DNA of 64,000 nucleotides from Nitrospira sp. (GTDB taxonomy: Bacteria > Nitrospirota > Nitrospiria > Nitrospirales > Nitrospiraceae), in the NCBI GenBank assembly GCA_024760525.1, contig CP060499.1, forward strand, positions 1,302,001 to 1,366,000, given 5' to 3'. The notes below the pieces were generated by a model that saw only the letters and a program-made list of their open reading frames with translations, had not been told where the DNA came from and ran no database searches. Position numbers and translations under genes: made by a program. Below, piece after piece: positions 17,458 to 25,230 of the stretch. The stretch's first letter is position 1. Each line of letters starts with the position of its first letter.

Positions 17458-19227
17458 ATGGGCGACACGCCATACAAGGTAGTGTCTGATCGAATGGCCG
17501 CTGCTCAGATTCTTGAGGCGCACGGTGCCTACCATGCATTTTGGGGTGCCGGTTTGTCGGTTGAGGCTGGCGTTCCCACCGCCAATCAAATCTGCCAGCA
17601 GATCGCGAAAAGTCAGTTGCGTCTTCACGGGTTTGGAGAAGACGCCCCTTTCGATTCGCCAGACGCCCGCGCGTGGCTTGCGGAGAATCTCGCTTGGGAT
17701 CGCAGTGATGAGAGATATGCCAAATGTATTCGTACGCAGTACGCCAATCCGGCTGACCGAGTCGACTTCTTTCGCAGAGCTTTGACACGCGTAAGTCCAT
17801 CATTTGCCCATCACGGCGCAGCCATCCTCATGAATGAGGGTATTTTAGGTCGGACTTGCCTGACAACAAACTTCGACAAGCTACTTGAAAACGCCTTCGC
17901 CACTCAGGGAATTCGAGAGTGTCAGCCTCTTCGCACAGGAAGCGAGGTGCAATTTTGGAGGCCGGATCCGGAACGTTGCTTCTGTATGAAGCTACACGGC
18001 GACTACGACACGCACAACGTTTTGAACACAGATGAGGAGACGGTTCGGATTGATGAAGCGCTCCGTACCCGTAGTTCGCGGCTTCTAGAGCACCAAGGCC
18101 TAGTAATAGTTGGATTGGCTGGGTATGAAAAGAGTGTGTACAGCTTCTTTGAGGACCTCACTATGGAATCTAGTCTCAGTAGCGGTACCTTCGACAGAGG
18201 CCTTCTTTGGGGAGTATTTGTAGGCTCCAAGCCCCGTGAACCAATGGACTCAATGAAGCTTGAGAATACTGTTCGCGAGGCAATCCACCTGGGCGAGATT
18301 GGTCCTGAGATCAAAAAGATGATGACTCGGATGGCAACTTCGCGGGTCCAGTTTGCATTTTTCCCCGTGTTTGGTAGCGGTCAGTTTCTTATTGATTTGA
18401 TTGAATTGTCAGGCGATCGGCGTGTGATCGGCCGTGCAGAGCCATATTTGGATCACGAAATGCGCCTACGGAGGGTGTTTGCCGGTGCGAACCTACCACC
18501 TCAGCGCGTGGATGAGCACATCCGTAAACTCAAGCGACCGAACCCTGGATCCACAAACCCTGATGAACAGGGCCCAAGCGTCGAACGCGCATTCGAGTTG
18601 ACGCGAAAAGGCAGGAACGTGTGGGTAGCTTACGGGGATATCGCAAGTCGATCATATCTCGGGAACGAGAGTTTCAATGGCCATGTCCGAGCTGTTGTGA
18701 GTCCAGACGACACATTCCTTAGTGTTGGCGGCGGTGTCGCGGTTGCGCTTGCTGATAAAGCAGGAATGCGCACCACGCTCCACGAGGTGAGCAAGTTCGC
18801 CCCTGTGCCACAAGGTGAGAGCCGAGTAACGTCAGGAGGGTTCTTGCCAGTCCATTACATCATCCACGCTGCAACAATCGAGGTCTCTATTGACGGTTAT
18901 CGAGTCACCGGTGCCGACGTTCGTAGAACATTTAAGGATGTCCTTCGCCGGGCAGCCGCGCTTGGTGTTGGTGTGTTGTCCGTGCCACTGCTCGGAACTG
19001 GCGTTGCAGGATTGTTGCCCGAAGACTCCTTCCGTGGACTTCTCGAGGGCTACAACGACCTGTCCGATGAATCCAACCCAACAACAGTCGTGTTCGTTGT
19101 CTATCGAGAGGCGCAACTGGCACGCTCCGATGCTCGGGCAATGGTCGAGCGGATTCTTGGTGCCGATGATAGCGCTTGGTCGGACGAACCGTGGCCCTCT
19201 TCGGTGGTGCCTCGTGTGTCTCTGTGA
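17458..19227 (+). CDS. SIR2-Macro fusion protein, candidate immune NADase/sensor
   Basis: 589 residues from the ATG at 17458 (a TTG lies two codons earlier). The N-terminal half (about 20-310) is a SIR2-family domain of the defence type: nucleotide loop FWGAGLSVEAGVPTA, LTTNFDKLLE with the catalytic-type Asn near residue 138, MKLHGDYD with His near 180, and VIVGLAGYEKSV. The C-terminal part (about 385-555) is a Macro domain: VAYGDIASR, SVGGGVAVALADKAG, HYIIHAAT and VPLLGTGVAG. The usual NAAN after the first strand is replaced by SPDD. SIR2 domains of this type degrade NAD in phage defence, and Macro domains bind ADP-ribose derivatives, so ligand-gated NAD depletion is a reasonable inference. 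Two TIR-family genes follow on the same strand. A housekeeping deacetylase is less likely, because the zinc-finger cysteines are not seen. Confidence 0.85.
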   Translation: MGDTPYKVVSDRMAAAQILEAHGAYHAFWGAGLSVEAGVPTANQICQQIAKSQLRLHGFGEDAPFDSPDARAWLAENLAWDRSDERYAKCIRTQYANPADRVDFFRRALTRVSPSFAHHGAAILMNEGILGRTCLTTNFDKLLENAFATQGIRECQPLRTGSEVQFWRPDPERCFCMKLHGDYDTHNVLNTDEETVRIDEALRTRSSRLLEHQGLVIVGLAGYEKSVYSFFEDLTMESSLSSGTFDRGLLWGVFVGSKPREPMDSMKLENTVREAIHLGEIGPEIKKMMTRMATSRVQFAFFPVFGSGQFLIDLIELSGDRRVIGRAEPYLDHEMRLRRVFAGANLPPQRVDEHIRKLKRPNPGSTNPDEQGPSVERAFELTRKGRNVWVAYGDIASRSYLGNESFNGHVRAVVSPDDTFLSVGGGVAVALADKAGMRTTLHEVSKFAPVPQGESRVTSGGFLPVHYIIHAATIEVSIDGYRVTGADVRRTFKDVLRRAAALGVGVLSVPLLGTGVAGLLPEDSFRGLLEGYNDLSDESNPTTVVFVVYREAQLARSDARAMVERILGADDSAWSDEPWPSSVVPRVSL

Positions 19228-19869
19228 CATCATTGCTCAGCATTCGAGACCTCAGTCGAACGAGGGTGAAATCATGTGACATTTTTGAATATTATTTTCC
19301 GTTCACGTTTCCATGAAGGATCGAACGCCTTCCGAGCCGAGGACGGGCATGAGATCGAGTTGCTGATTGATGAAGCTTGCGAGACGCAATTTGGGGTAGT
19401 CGTTCTCACCCGCTCAATCGTACCGCGCTGGGACGCGCTTCCACCAATAGCGTGCAACCGAAGGGCAACCTGAATGATGGATGGAGCAGTGGCCTCCTTA
19501 CCACATACGCAGGAAGCCACCACTGTTAAGCCATGGAGGATGCACAGCGGCGCCTTCCGAGGCCTTGGTGAAAGAGGACACGCTTCGGCGAGGGGTATAC
19601 ACATAACCAACAAGGATAACGGCTGCCAAGCCGTCGCGCTCCACAGGACGAGTGATATGTCGATCCACATAAGAACCGGTGAAGAAGAATCATACGGTTG
19701 CAACTTGTGAAAACGACGACACAATCGGCATACGATGCGTAAACGTTCGTCGCGGATTATGGGGCGCAACACTGCTGTATGCTGCGCTTATGCGGATCGG
19801 CCTAAACATAGTTGGGCTCGAAAGATCTGATACTCAACATCTTCGCCGCGGGATGAAATGGAGGGCATC
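19228..19869 (+). other. Gap inside the island, possibly a decayed gene
   Basis: About 640 bp between the SIR2-Macro and TIR-like genes. A GTG frame at 19276-19473 (65 residues) contains the phrase FGVVVLTRSIVPRWDAL, which loosely resembles the middle of a TIR or other immune sensor domain, and then stops; the DNA after it has no sustained frame with an SD. This could be a decayed third TIR-like gene or non-coding DNA. A promoter for the next gene should lie in its second half. Confidence 0.3.
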
Positions 19870-20757
19870 ATGGAAAAGCGAGTCTTTGTCAGCGCGACTA
19901 CCAACAAACGTCTCGACGAACGTCGGCGACTCCTAAAGGTGGCAATTCTTAACAAGGTTCGCCAGGCCGGTTACTCTCCCCAGGAGTTCTGGGAGTCGGG
20001 CATTCCAGAAAACCTATCGTGGAGCTTTGAGAAGGTCGACTGCGTGATGCGACAGTGCGTTGGGGCTATAGTAATCGGATTTCCCAGATGGACGATCTCT
20101 GAGATCAACACCATGACGAAACTAGTGGGAGAATTCAACCATTATGAGGGCGCTGTGGCCCTGACACATGGACTGCCCGTGCTGTTGCTCAAGGAGGAGG
20201 GGGTTGAAGATCGGGGGATTGTCTGGAACGGAGGAGGAAGGACCATAACTTATGTACCAGAGACCGCAGATGATAAGTGGGTCGAAGGGCCGGACTTCAC
20301 AAAGCGCTTCAACGCGTGGGTGCGTGAGCTGAGCGCGAGGAAGGACATCTTCCTTGGTTATTGCAGCAAAAGTGCCGGTATGGCCGCTCAGATCCAGCTA
20401 CGGCTTGAGAAGCTAGGTGCATCAGTTTTGAACTGGGCTATGGATTTCCGAGCCGGAGGTTCAATCCTCAGCGAGATTGAGAACGCACGTGCCGCATGTT
20501 CTTGTGGCGTCTTCCTTTTCAGCGAGGATGACCCTCTCGAAGGGGCGCCCGGAGTAGCGGCGCCACGAGACAACGTCGTATTTGAGTCTGGGTACTTCAT
20601 GAGTTCGAAGGGACCAGAGAGATGCTTAATTATCAGGCATGGAGACGCGAAGATGCCAGCGGACGTCGGTGGAGCGATCTATGTTCACCTAGCTAAGACG
20701 GCCGATGTCAATTCAATCGAAGGGCGCCTAAGCGATTTCATTGCGAGGAATCTCTGA
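19870..20757 (+). CDS. Tandem TIR-like nucleotide-binding protein
   Basis: 295 residues from the ATG at 19870, which has GGAGGG 4 bp upstream; an ATG four codons earlier is the alternative. The C-terminal half (about 159-290) matches the TIR-like nucleotide-binding family (PF10137 type) found in bacterial immune proteins: FLGYCSKSAG, GASVLNWAMDFRAG, then the signature PRDNVVFESGYF with Glu near 239 as probable NAD-cleaving residue, then a basic strand and GGAIYVHL. The N-terminal half (about 1-157) starts RVFVSATTNKR and contains GAIVIGF, NHYEGAVALTHGLPVLLL, a second Rossmann/TIR-like or deoxyribosyltransferase-like unit. It may make or hydrolyse an NAD-derived nucleotide. Same strand as the SIR2-Macro gene, 640 bp downstream, and 149 bp before the next TIR gene. 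Confidence 0.75.
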   Translation: MEKRVFVSATTNKRLDERRRLLKVAILNKVRQAGYSPQEFWESGIPENLSWSFEKVDCVMRQCVGAIVIGFPRWTISEINTMTKLVGEFNHYEGAVALTHGLPVLLLKEEGVEDRGIVWNGGGRTITYVPETADDKWVEGPDFTKRFNAWVRELSARKDIFLGYCSKSAGMAAQIQLRLEKLGASVLNWAMDFRAGGSILSEIENARAACSCGVFLFSEDDPLEGAPGVAAPRDNVVFESGYFMSSKGPERCLIIRHGDAKMPADVGGAIYVHLAKTADVNSIEGRLSDFIARNL

Positions 20758-20906
20758 TACTTCGAAGTCAAACGGGGAGCGTCATAAACCATATCCCACC
20801 GCCGCTGCAGACGACGCAGCAATTCGGCACGGCTAATACCGGAGGTTAGTCCGACATGAATTTGTAGATGACAGTACCAGAATCTACGTGAGACAGGGAG
20901 GATCTC

Positions 20907-22241
20907 ATGACTGATCCTTGGGCCGATCTACCCAACCGTTGTTTCGTTTCACACTCTTACCAAGACTTAGACGGCGTTGCAGAGCTTGCGAAGCTGGCCA
21001 AGAAGGCGAAGAAGCACCCAAAGCTCGTCATATTTCGGCGTGTTGAACCTGACCCCGCCCACGCTGTGAGCGATACCATCGTGCCCCGCATTCTCGACTG
21101 CGACGCGCTAATATACTTGCGTGGAGGCGCATCCGCGTCCTCGTTCTGGGTGTCTTTCGAACGCGACTATGCATTGCGGGCCGGACGCCACGTCTACGCC
21201 TACGACCCTTTTACTGGTCTGCTGGTCCGGGATACTTCCAGCCCCCTCGAGTTGGAGGTACGCGTGATGTTTCATAGTGAAGACGAGAAACGAATCGCTA
21301 CCCTTTTCGACTGGATGAAGAAGAAGCGCAGCGTTAATCTTGAGGAGGCGAGGTCCCACACATCGACGGGCGGTGTCAGTGGCGATATTCTCTATCAAAT
21401 GGAGAGGCTTTTGGTCGAGGGTGGACCCATTCTCTGGCTCGGAAGCAAGCGAGTGGCCATGCCGATGACCAGTTTTGCCGTCCAGATGGCGCCGTCGATG
21501 TCAACTGACTTCCGGAACGACTTCATCGAGTGCCAGCTCAAAGAACATATCGACAACGATGGCCTCCAAGTCCAGGAGTTTATTGCGGAGGCCAATGAGG
21601 ACTTCTATGAGGAGATGGATCCCTACATTTTCACACCAGAGATCATGGTTCGGATTGACCCGAGCTTGCCCAGTTCCTGGCAACTTCCTGGTAGTTCCCT
21701 CCTCGACCTGCTCAAGGGGAAGACCAAGTCCTTCGACTGGAACCGGATTGACGACCTCATCATCCGACTATATGCAGTATTGTTGCAGCAGCGACGGCGG
21801 CGAACAGCGAGTCCCCCTGAATCCAACGCTGTCTCGGTCGAAGACCTAGGCTTGTTAGTTTTGTACTGGGACGAGAGCCCGGAGTGGATGGGGCGGATCC
21901 GAATCGGAGGTCCTCGGAATCCTCAAGGGGCTCGGATCGCCATCAATGAGCGATGGTGGCTTGGACGTTGGGATGGTCAGAAGCTCTTCCACGAGTGTGT
22001 ACTTCTCCTGAGCAAGATATTCGCGAAGTCACCCAGTCGAGTTTCTCGTCAGACCCACCCGCATCTTTTGTTCGACGAGGATCTTGCTCCGGCCTCTGCT
22101 CTCGCCTGGCTTGTAGAACCAGCTGTTGTCGAGCTCTCGCTGGTGTTTGAAGGACCGTACTCGATGGTGTGTGTGCGGCGGTACCCAATCGCGGGCACCA
22201 AGGATGGTCTACTAGATCTGACAGACCAAGGGATTACTTGA
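20907..22241 (+). CDS. TIR-domain protein with long unknown C-terminal domain
   Basis: 444 residues, ATG with GGGAGGATC upstream. A TIR domain occupies about residues 10-125: first strand RCFVSHSYQD, CDALIYLRGGASASSFW, and SFERDYAL with Glu near 85 at the place of the conserved TIR catalytic Glu. About 300 residues follow, with no family I recognise; they include a segment GDILYQMERLLVEGGPILWLGSKR and an acidic stretch near 225-240. TIR domains in bacteria cleave NAD, often making a signal nucleotide. The neighbouring SIR2-Macro protein could be the receptor. Right end of the island: 157 bp of non-coding DNA separates it from the convergent small membrane-protein gene. Confidence 0.8.
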   Translation: MTDPWADLPNRCFVSHSYQDLDGVAELAKLAKKAKKHPKLVIFRRVEPDPAHAVSDTIVPRILDCDALIYLRGGASASSFWVSFERDYALRAGRHVYAYDPFTGLLVRDTSSPLELEVRVMFHSEDEKRIATLFDWMKKKRSVNLEEARSHTSTGGVSGDILYQMERLLVEGGPILWLGSKRVAMPMTSFAVQMAPSMSTDFRNDFIECQLKEHIDNDGLQVQEFIAEANEDFYEEMDPYIFTPEIMVRIDPSLPSSWQLPGSSLLDLLKGKTKSFDWNRIDDLIIRLYAVLLQQRRRRTASPPESNAVSVEDLGLLVLYWDESPEWMGRIRIGGPRNPQGARIAINERWWLGRWDGQKLFHECVLLLSKIFAKSPSRVSRQTHPHLLFDEDLAPASALAWLVEPAVVELSLVFEGPYSMVCVRRYPIAGTKDGLLDLTDQGIT

Positions 22242-22397
22242 ACAACATGTCGCGAGGGTTGAGCAAAAGAGTGAGGGGCGGATCTTGACCCGTGCATAGC
22301 GCAGGAATGCCAGCTGAATCATGCCACTTAAGACTCCAGCACGCGCCATGTTAGTTAGTCACTGCCGCACTTAAGCGATTCTTAATCTGCCTCGATC

Positions 22398-22619
22398 CTA
22401 AGGCTGGTTCTTGGCCGAAGCACGGAAGGCGAAGTGAAGTGCGAGGCCGAGAACGAGAGAGACGAAAAGCCCCACACCCAACTGAGCATCGAAGCTTAGC
22501 GGCCCGATGTAAACCTTGTACAGTTGTAGGCAGACGAGGGGGAAAACCACGGCCAAGGCAAGGCTCAGCAGGTGCCACCTGAGATAGATCGGCTCACCTG
22601 GTTTTCTTCCCCACTTCAT
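22398..22619 (-). CDS. Small two-TM membrane protein
   Basis: 73 residues starting MKWGRKPGEP. Two hydrophobic helices (about 15-33 and 46-66) are separated by a short loop with SFDAQLG, and the C-terminus is basic. No known family. It is the first gene on the right side of the island, convergent with the TIR gene, and 26 bp downstream of the IPT/TIG-like gene on the same strand, so probably cotranscribed with it. Confidence 0.65.
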   Translation of the reverse strand: MKWGRKPGEPIYLRWHLLSLALAVVFPLVCLQLYKVYIGPLSFDAQLGVGLFVSLVLGLALHFAFRASAKNQP

Positions 22620-22645
22620 GCCGAAAGACTCGCCGCGCGGTTCTG

Positions 22646-23098
22646 CTACTTGAGCAAGAATGCTTTGGAATCTTCGCCGGAAGCTGTTGTGACGGTCACA
22701 ATCACAAGACCCTTACGACTGATGGTCGGGACGGTGGCCACGATCGTGGACTCGTTGCGCATCGTAAAAACGGCGGCTTGGCCCGGGCCGAATGACACGC
22801 CGCGCAAACATTCGGGCGAGCCGAACTGCATGCCCTTGATGGTCACTTTGGCGCCAGGCTTTCCTTCATCAGGAACCAGCTTGGCGATCTGCGGAGCGAC
22901 GCCGAAGCAGGCTTTGGCCTTTGCGGCGGTTTCAGCTGAGTGAAACTTGGGTTCCGTCTTCGGTTTGATGGTCTTGGATTGTGGAGTCGCTTTGAATTTC
23001 TGGTCCTCGGCAAACGTGAGGTCCGGGCCGATGACTTGCCACGGCAGGGTGAGTGCACCGAACAAGAGTGCTGCTGTAAAAATGGTTGGTTGCGCCAT
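22646..23098 (-). CDS. Exported IPT/TIG-domain protein
   Basis: 150 residues from the ATG at 23098, which has GAAGGGA 6 bp upstream; an in-frame ATG five codons earlier is less likely. A signal peptide (about 1-30, ending TFAED) is followed by a Lys/Pro-rich linker and then an IPT/TIG-like immunoglobulin fold: PQIAKLVPDEGKPGAKVTIK and VATVPTISRKGLVIVTVTT are typical. Such domains bind other envelope proteins or sugars. One disulfide could form between the cysteines of KACFG and PECLRG. It lies 52 bp after acs on the same strand, which may be chance. Confidence 0.75.
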   Translation of the reverse strand: MAQPTIFTAALLFGALTLPWQVIGPDLTFAEDQKFKATPQSKTIKPKTEPKFHSAETAAKAKACFGVAPQIAKLVPDEGKPGAKVTIKGMQFGSPECLRGVSFGPGQAAVFTMRNESTIVATVPTISRKGLVIVTVTTASGEDSKAFLLK

Positions 23099-23150
23099 TG
23101 TGATTCCCTTCAATGAGTTCAGGATAGATCGTGTGTCACTGGTCTGTACG

Positions 23151-25040
23151 TTATTCCTCGATGGTCGAAATATCTCCCGGGTCTTGTCCCAGCTCTTTTG
23201 CTTTGAGCACTCGCCGCATAATTTTTCCGGACCGGGTTTTCGGGAGCGAAGCCACGATGTCGATTTCAGACGGGACCCCGATCTTGCCCAATTCCTTCAG
23301 GACTTGATCCTTGATCGACTTGATCAAGGCCGGGCTTTCGGTTTCTCCTTGTTTCAGGATGATGAAGGCTTTGATCGACTCGCCGACTGTCTTGTGGGGT
23401 TTGCCGATCACGGCAGCCTCCGCGACGGCGGGATGGCTGACTAACGCGCTTTCGACTTCGGCGGTGCCAAGCCGATTTCCGGCCACCTTAATCACGTCAT
23501 CCGCGCGGCCCATGAACCACAGATAGCCGTCTGCGTCCTTGTGGCAGACATCGCCGGCGGTATAGCAATTGGGGATGGTGGTCCAGTAGGTTTTGTAGCG
23601 TTCAGGATCCTTATAAATAGTGCGCATCATGGCGGGCCAGGGTTTCTTGATGACGGCGAAACCACCGGCATTGACAGGGAGGGAATTCCCCTCACGATCG
23701 ACGACATCGGCTTCAATCCCAAAAAACGGTCGCGTGGCCGAGCCGGGTTTCAGCGGCACGGTGGGAAGAGGGGTGATCAGGATCGATCCTGTTTCGGTCT
23801 GCCACCAGGTGTCCATGATGGGTTTGTCCTCGCCCGTGACACGATGAAACCATTCCCACGCTTCCGGGTTGATCGGTTCTCCTACGCTTCCAAGGATGCG
23901 GAGCGTCGAGAGATCGAATTTCTTCGGCCAGTCTTCGCCGTAGCGCATGAGCAGGCGGATGGCTGTCGGGGTCGTATAGAAAATCGATACGCCATACCGT
24001 TCAATGAGGTCCCACCATCGGCCGGGATTCGGATAGTCCGGCTTGCCTTCTGCGGTCAAAATCGTGGCGCCGTTGAGCAGCGGGCCATAGACGATATAGC
24101 TGTGGCCTGTGACCCATCCTGGGTCGGCCACGCAGAAGTACACGTCGTCGTCTTTCAGGTCGAACACATACTTCGTCGTCGTATAGGTGCCGACCATATA
24201 TCCGCCATGCACATGGACAACGCCCTTTGGCCTCCCGGTGGTGCCGGACGTATAGAGAATATAGAGCGGCGTTTCGGCGTCCAACGGCTCCGCTTCACAG
24301 ACCGGTCGCTCAGAAGCCAGCCATGCGTTCCAGTCGATTTCCTTTGGGGCAGCAAGGGACGGATTTTGCGTTTGGCGCTGGACGACAACGACATGGTTGA
24401 CCGTCGGGCAAGTCTTGAGTGCCTCGTCCACGACGGGCTTCAAGTGGATGGCCTTGCCGCGGTCGAACCCGACATCGGCCGTAATCACAACCTTGGTTTC
24501 CGCGTCGTTGATACGGCTGGCAAGGGCCGGAGCGCTGAAACCCGAATAGACGACGCTGTGGATGAGGCCGATCCTGGCGCAGGCCAGCATGGCGACGACC
24601 TGTTCGGGGATTTTGGGCAAGTAGATGGTGACGCGATCACCTTTCTGGAGCCCCAGCTTTTTGAGAGCGTTTGCGCAGCGGTTGACCTGCCGATAGAGTT
24701 CGCTATACGTAAAAATTCGTTCTTGATCGTTTTCGCCCACCCAGATCAGCGCGACTTTATTCTTGCGCCAGGTCTTCACGTGACGGTCAAGGCAGTTATA
24801 GGCAATGTTACATCGTGCCCCGACAAACCATTTGGCCCATGGATAGTCCCAGTCGAGGACCTTGTCCCAAGGAGAGAACCACTCGAGCTCCTTTGCGGCC
24901 TCGCTCCAAAACCCTTCCGGGTCGGCGATGGATTTCTTGTATTCGGTTTCGTAGTCTTTGATGTAGGCTGCGGCTATTGTCTTGGGTGTCGGCCGGTACG
25001 TCCGGCTTTCCTTCAAGAGGGTTTCGATCTTGTCGCTCAT
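23151..25040 (-). CDS. acs: Acetyl-CoA synthetase
   Basis: 629 residues from MSDKIETLL at 25040, with AAGGAGGAG upstream; the frame is open further upstream but that part has no family similarity. Forms acetyl-CoA from acetate, ATP and CoA through acetyl-AMP. Acyl-adenylate motifs are clear: YTSGTTGRPKGVVH (about 252-265), DTWWQTETG, and the C-terminal GRADDVIKVAGNRLGTAEVE. The regulatory acetyl-lysine motif is PKTRSGKIMRR. Residues such as the WFVGARCNIAYNCLD segment are typical of Acs rather than of longer acyl-CoA ligases. It is divergent from the pseudo-caspase gene, so the 190 bp between them should hold both promoters. Confidence 0.96.
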   Translation of the reverse strand: MSDKIETLLKESRTYRPTPKTIAAAYIKDYETEYKKSIADPEGFWSEAAKELEWFSPWDKVLDWDYPWAKWFVGARCNIAYNCLDRHVKTWRKNKVALIWVGENDQERIFTYSELYRQVNRCANALKKLGLQKGDRVTIYLPKIPEQVVAMLACARIGLIHSVVYSGFSAPALASRINDAETKVVITADVGFDRGKAIHLKPVVDEALKTCPTVNHVVVVQRQTQNPSLAAPKEIDWNAWLASERPVCEAEPLDAETPLYILYTSGTTGRPKGVVHVHGGYMVGTYTTTKYVFDLKDDDVYFCVADPGWVTGHSYIVYGPLLNGATILTAEGKPDYPNPGRWWDLIERYGVSIFYTTPTAIRLLMRYGEDWPKKFDLSTLRILGSVGEPINPEAWEWFHRVTGEDKPIMDTWWQTETGSILITPLPTVPLKPGSATRPFFGIEADVVDREGNSLPVNAGGFAVIKKPWPAMMRTIYKDPERYKTYWTTIPNCYTAGDVCHKDADGYLWFMGRADDVIKVAGNRLGTAEVESALVSHPAVAEAAVIGKPHKTVGESIKAFIILKQGETESPALIKSIKDQVLKELGKIGVPSEIDIVASLPKTRSGKIMRRVLKAKELGQDPGDISTIEE

Positions 25041-25230
25041 GGCAGAAGGGTCTCCTCCTTCAAGGCGGTCAACCGCAAAGACACAATTATGGAGAAACCC
25101 GAGGACACCTGCAACCATACATTTTCTCGAGGACTCTATTCGTTCCGGCCGCGCCCGGCCTCCCTCTTGCGTTTCTTGACACGTGTCGAAGCCGGGGATA
25201 GGCTGATTTGACGTCGCTGCAAGACATCTT

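Noticed and set aside
19474..19710. A 78-codon plus-strand frame in the island gap
   Set aside because: No SD and a composition that does not look like a protein; left as part of the gap.
19272..19772. A 166-codon minus-strand frame in the island
   Set aside because: No SD and low-complexity composition with many Cys, Ser and Arg; no domain. The plus strand has a short TIR-like phrase instead, which is also weak.
17458..22241. CBASS or Thoeris type I as an exact match for the island
   Set aside because: No CD-NTase, SLOG domain, E1/E2 or SAVED protein is visible, so neither known type fits in full; only the parallel is kept.
23541..25211. A 556-codon plus-strand frame
   Set aside because: Antisense to acs, which has all adenylate-forming motifs on the minus strand.
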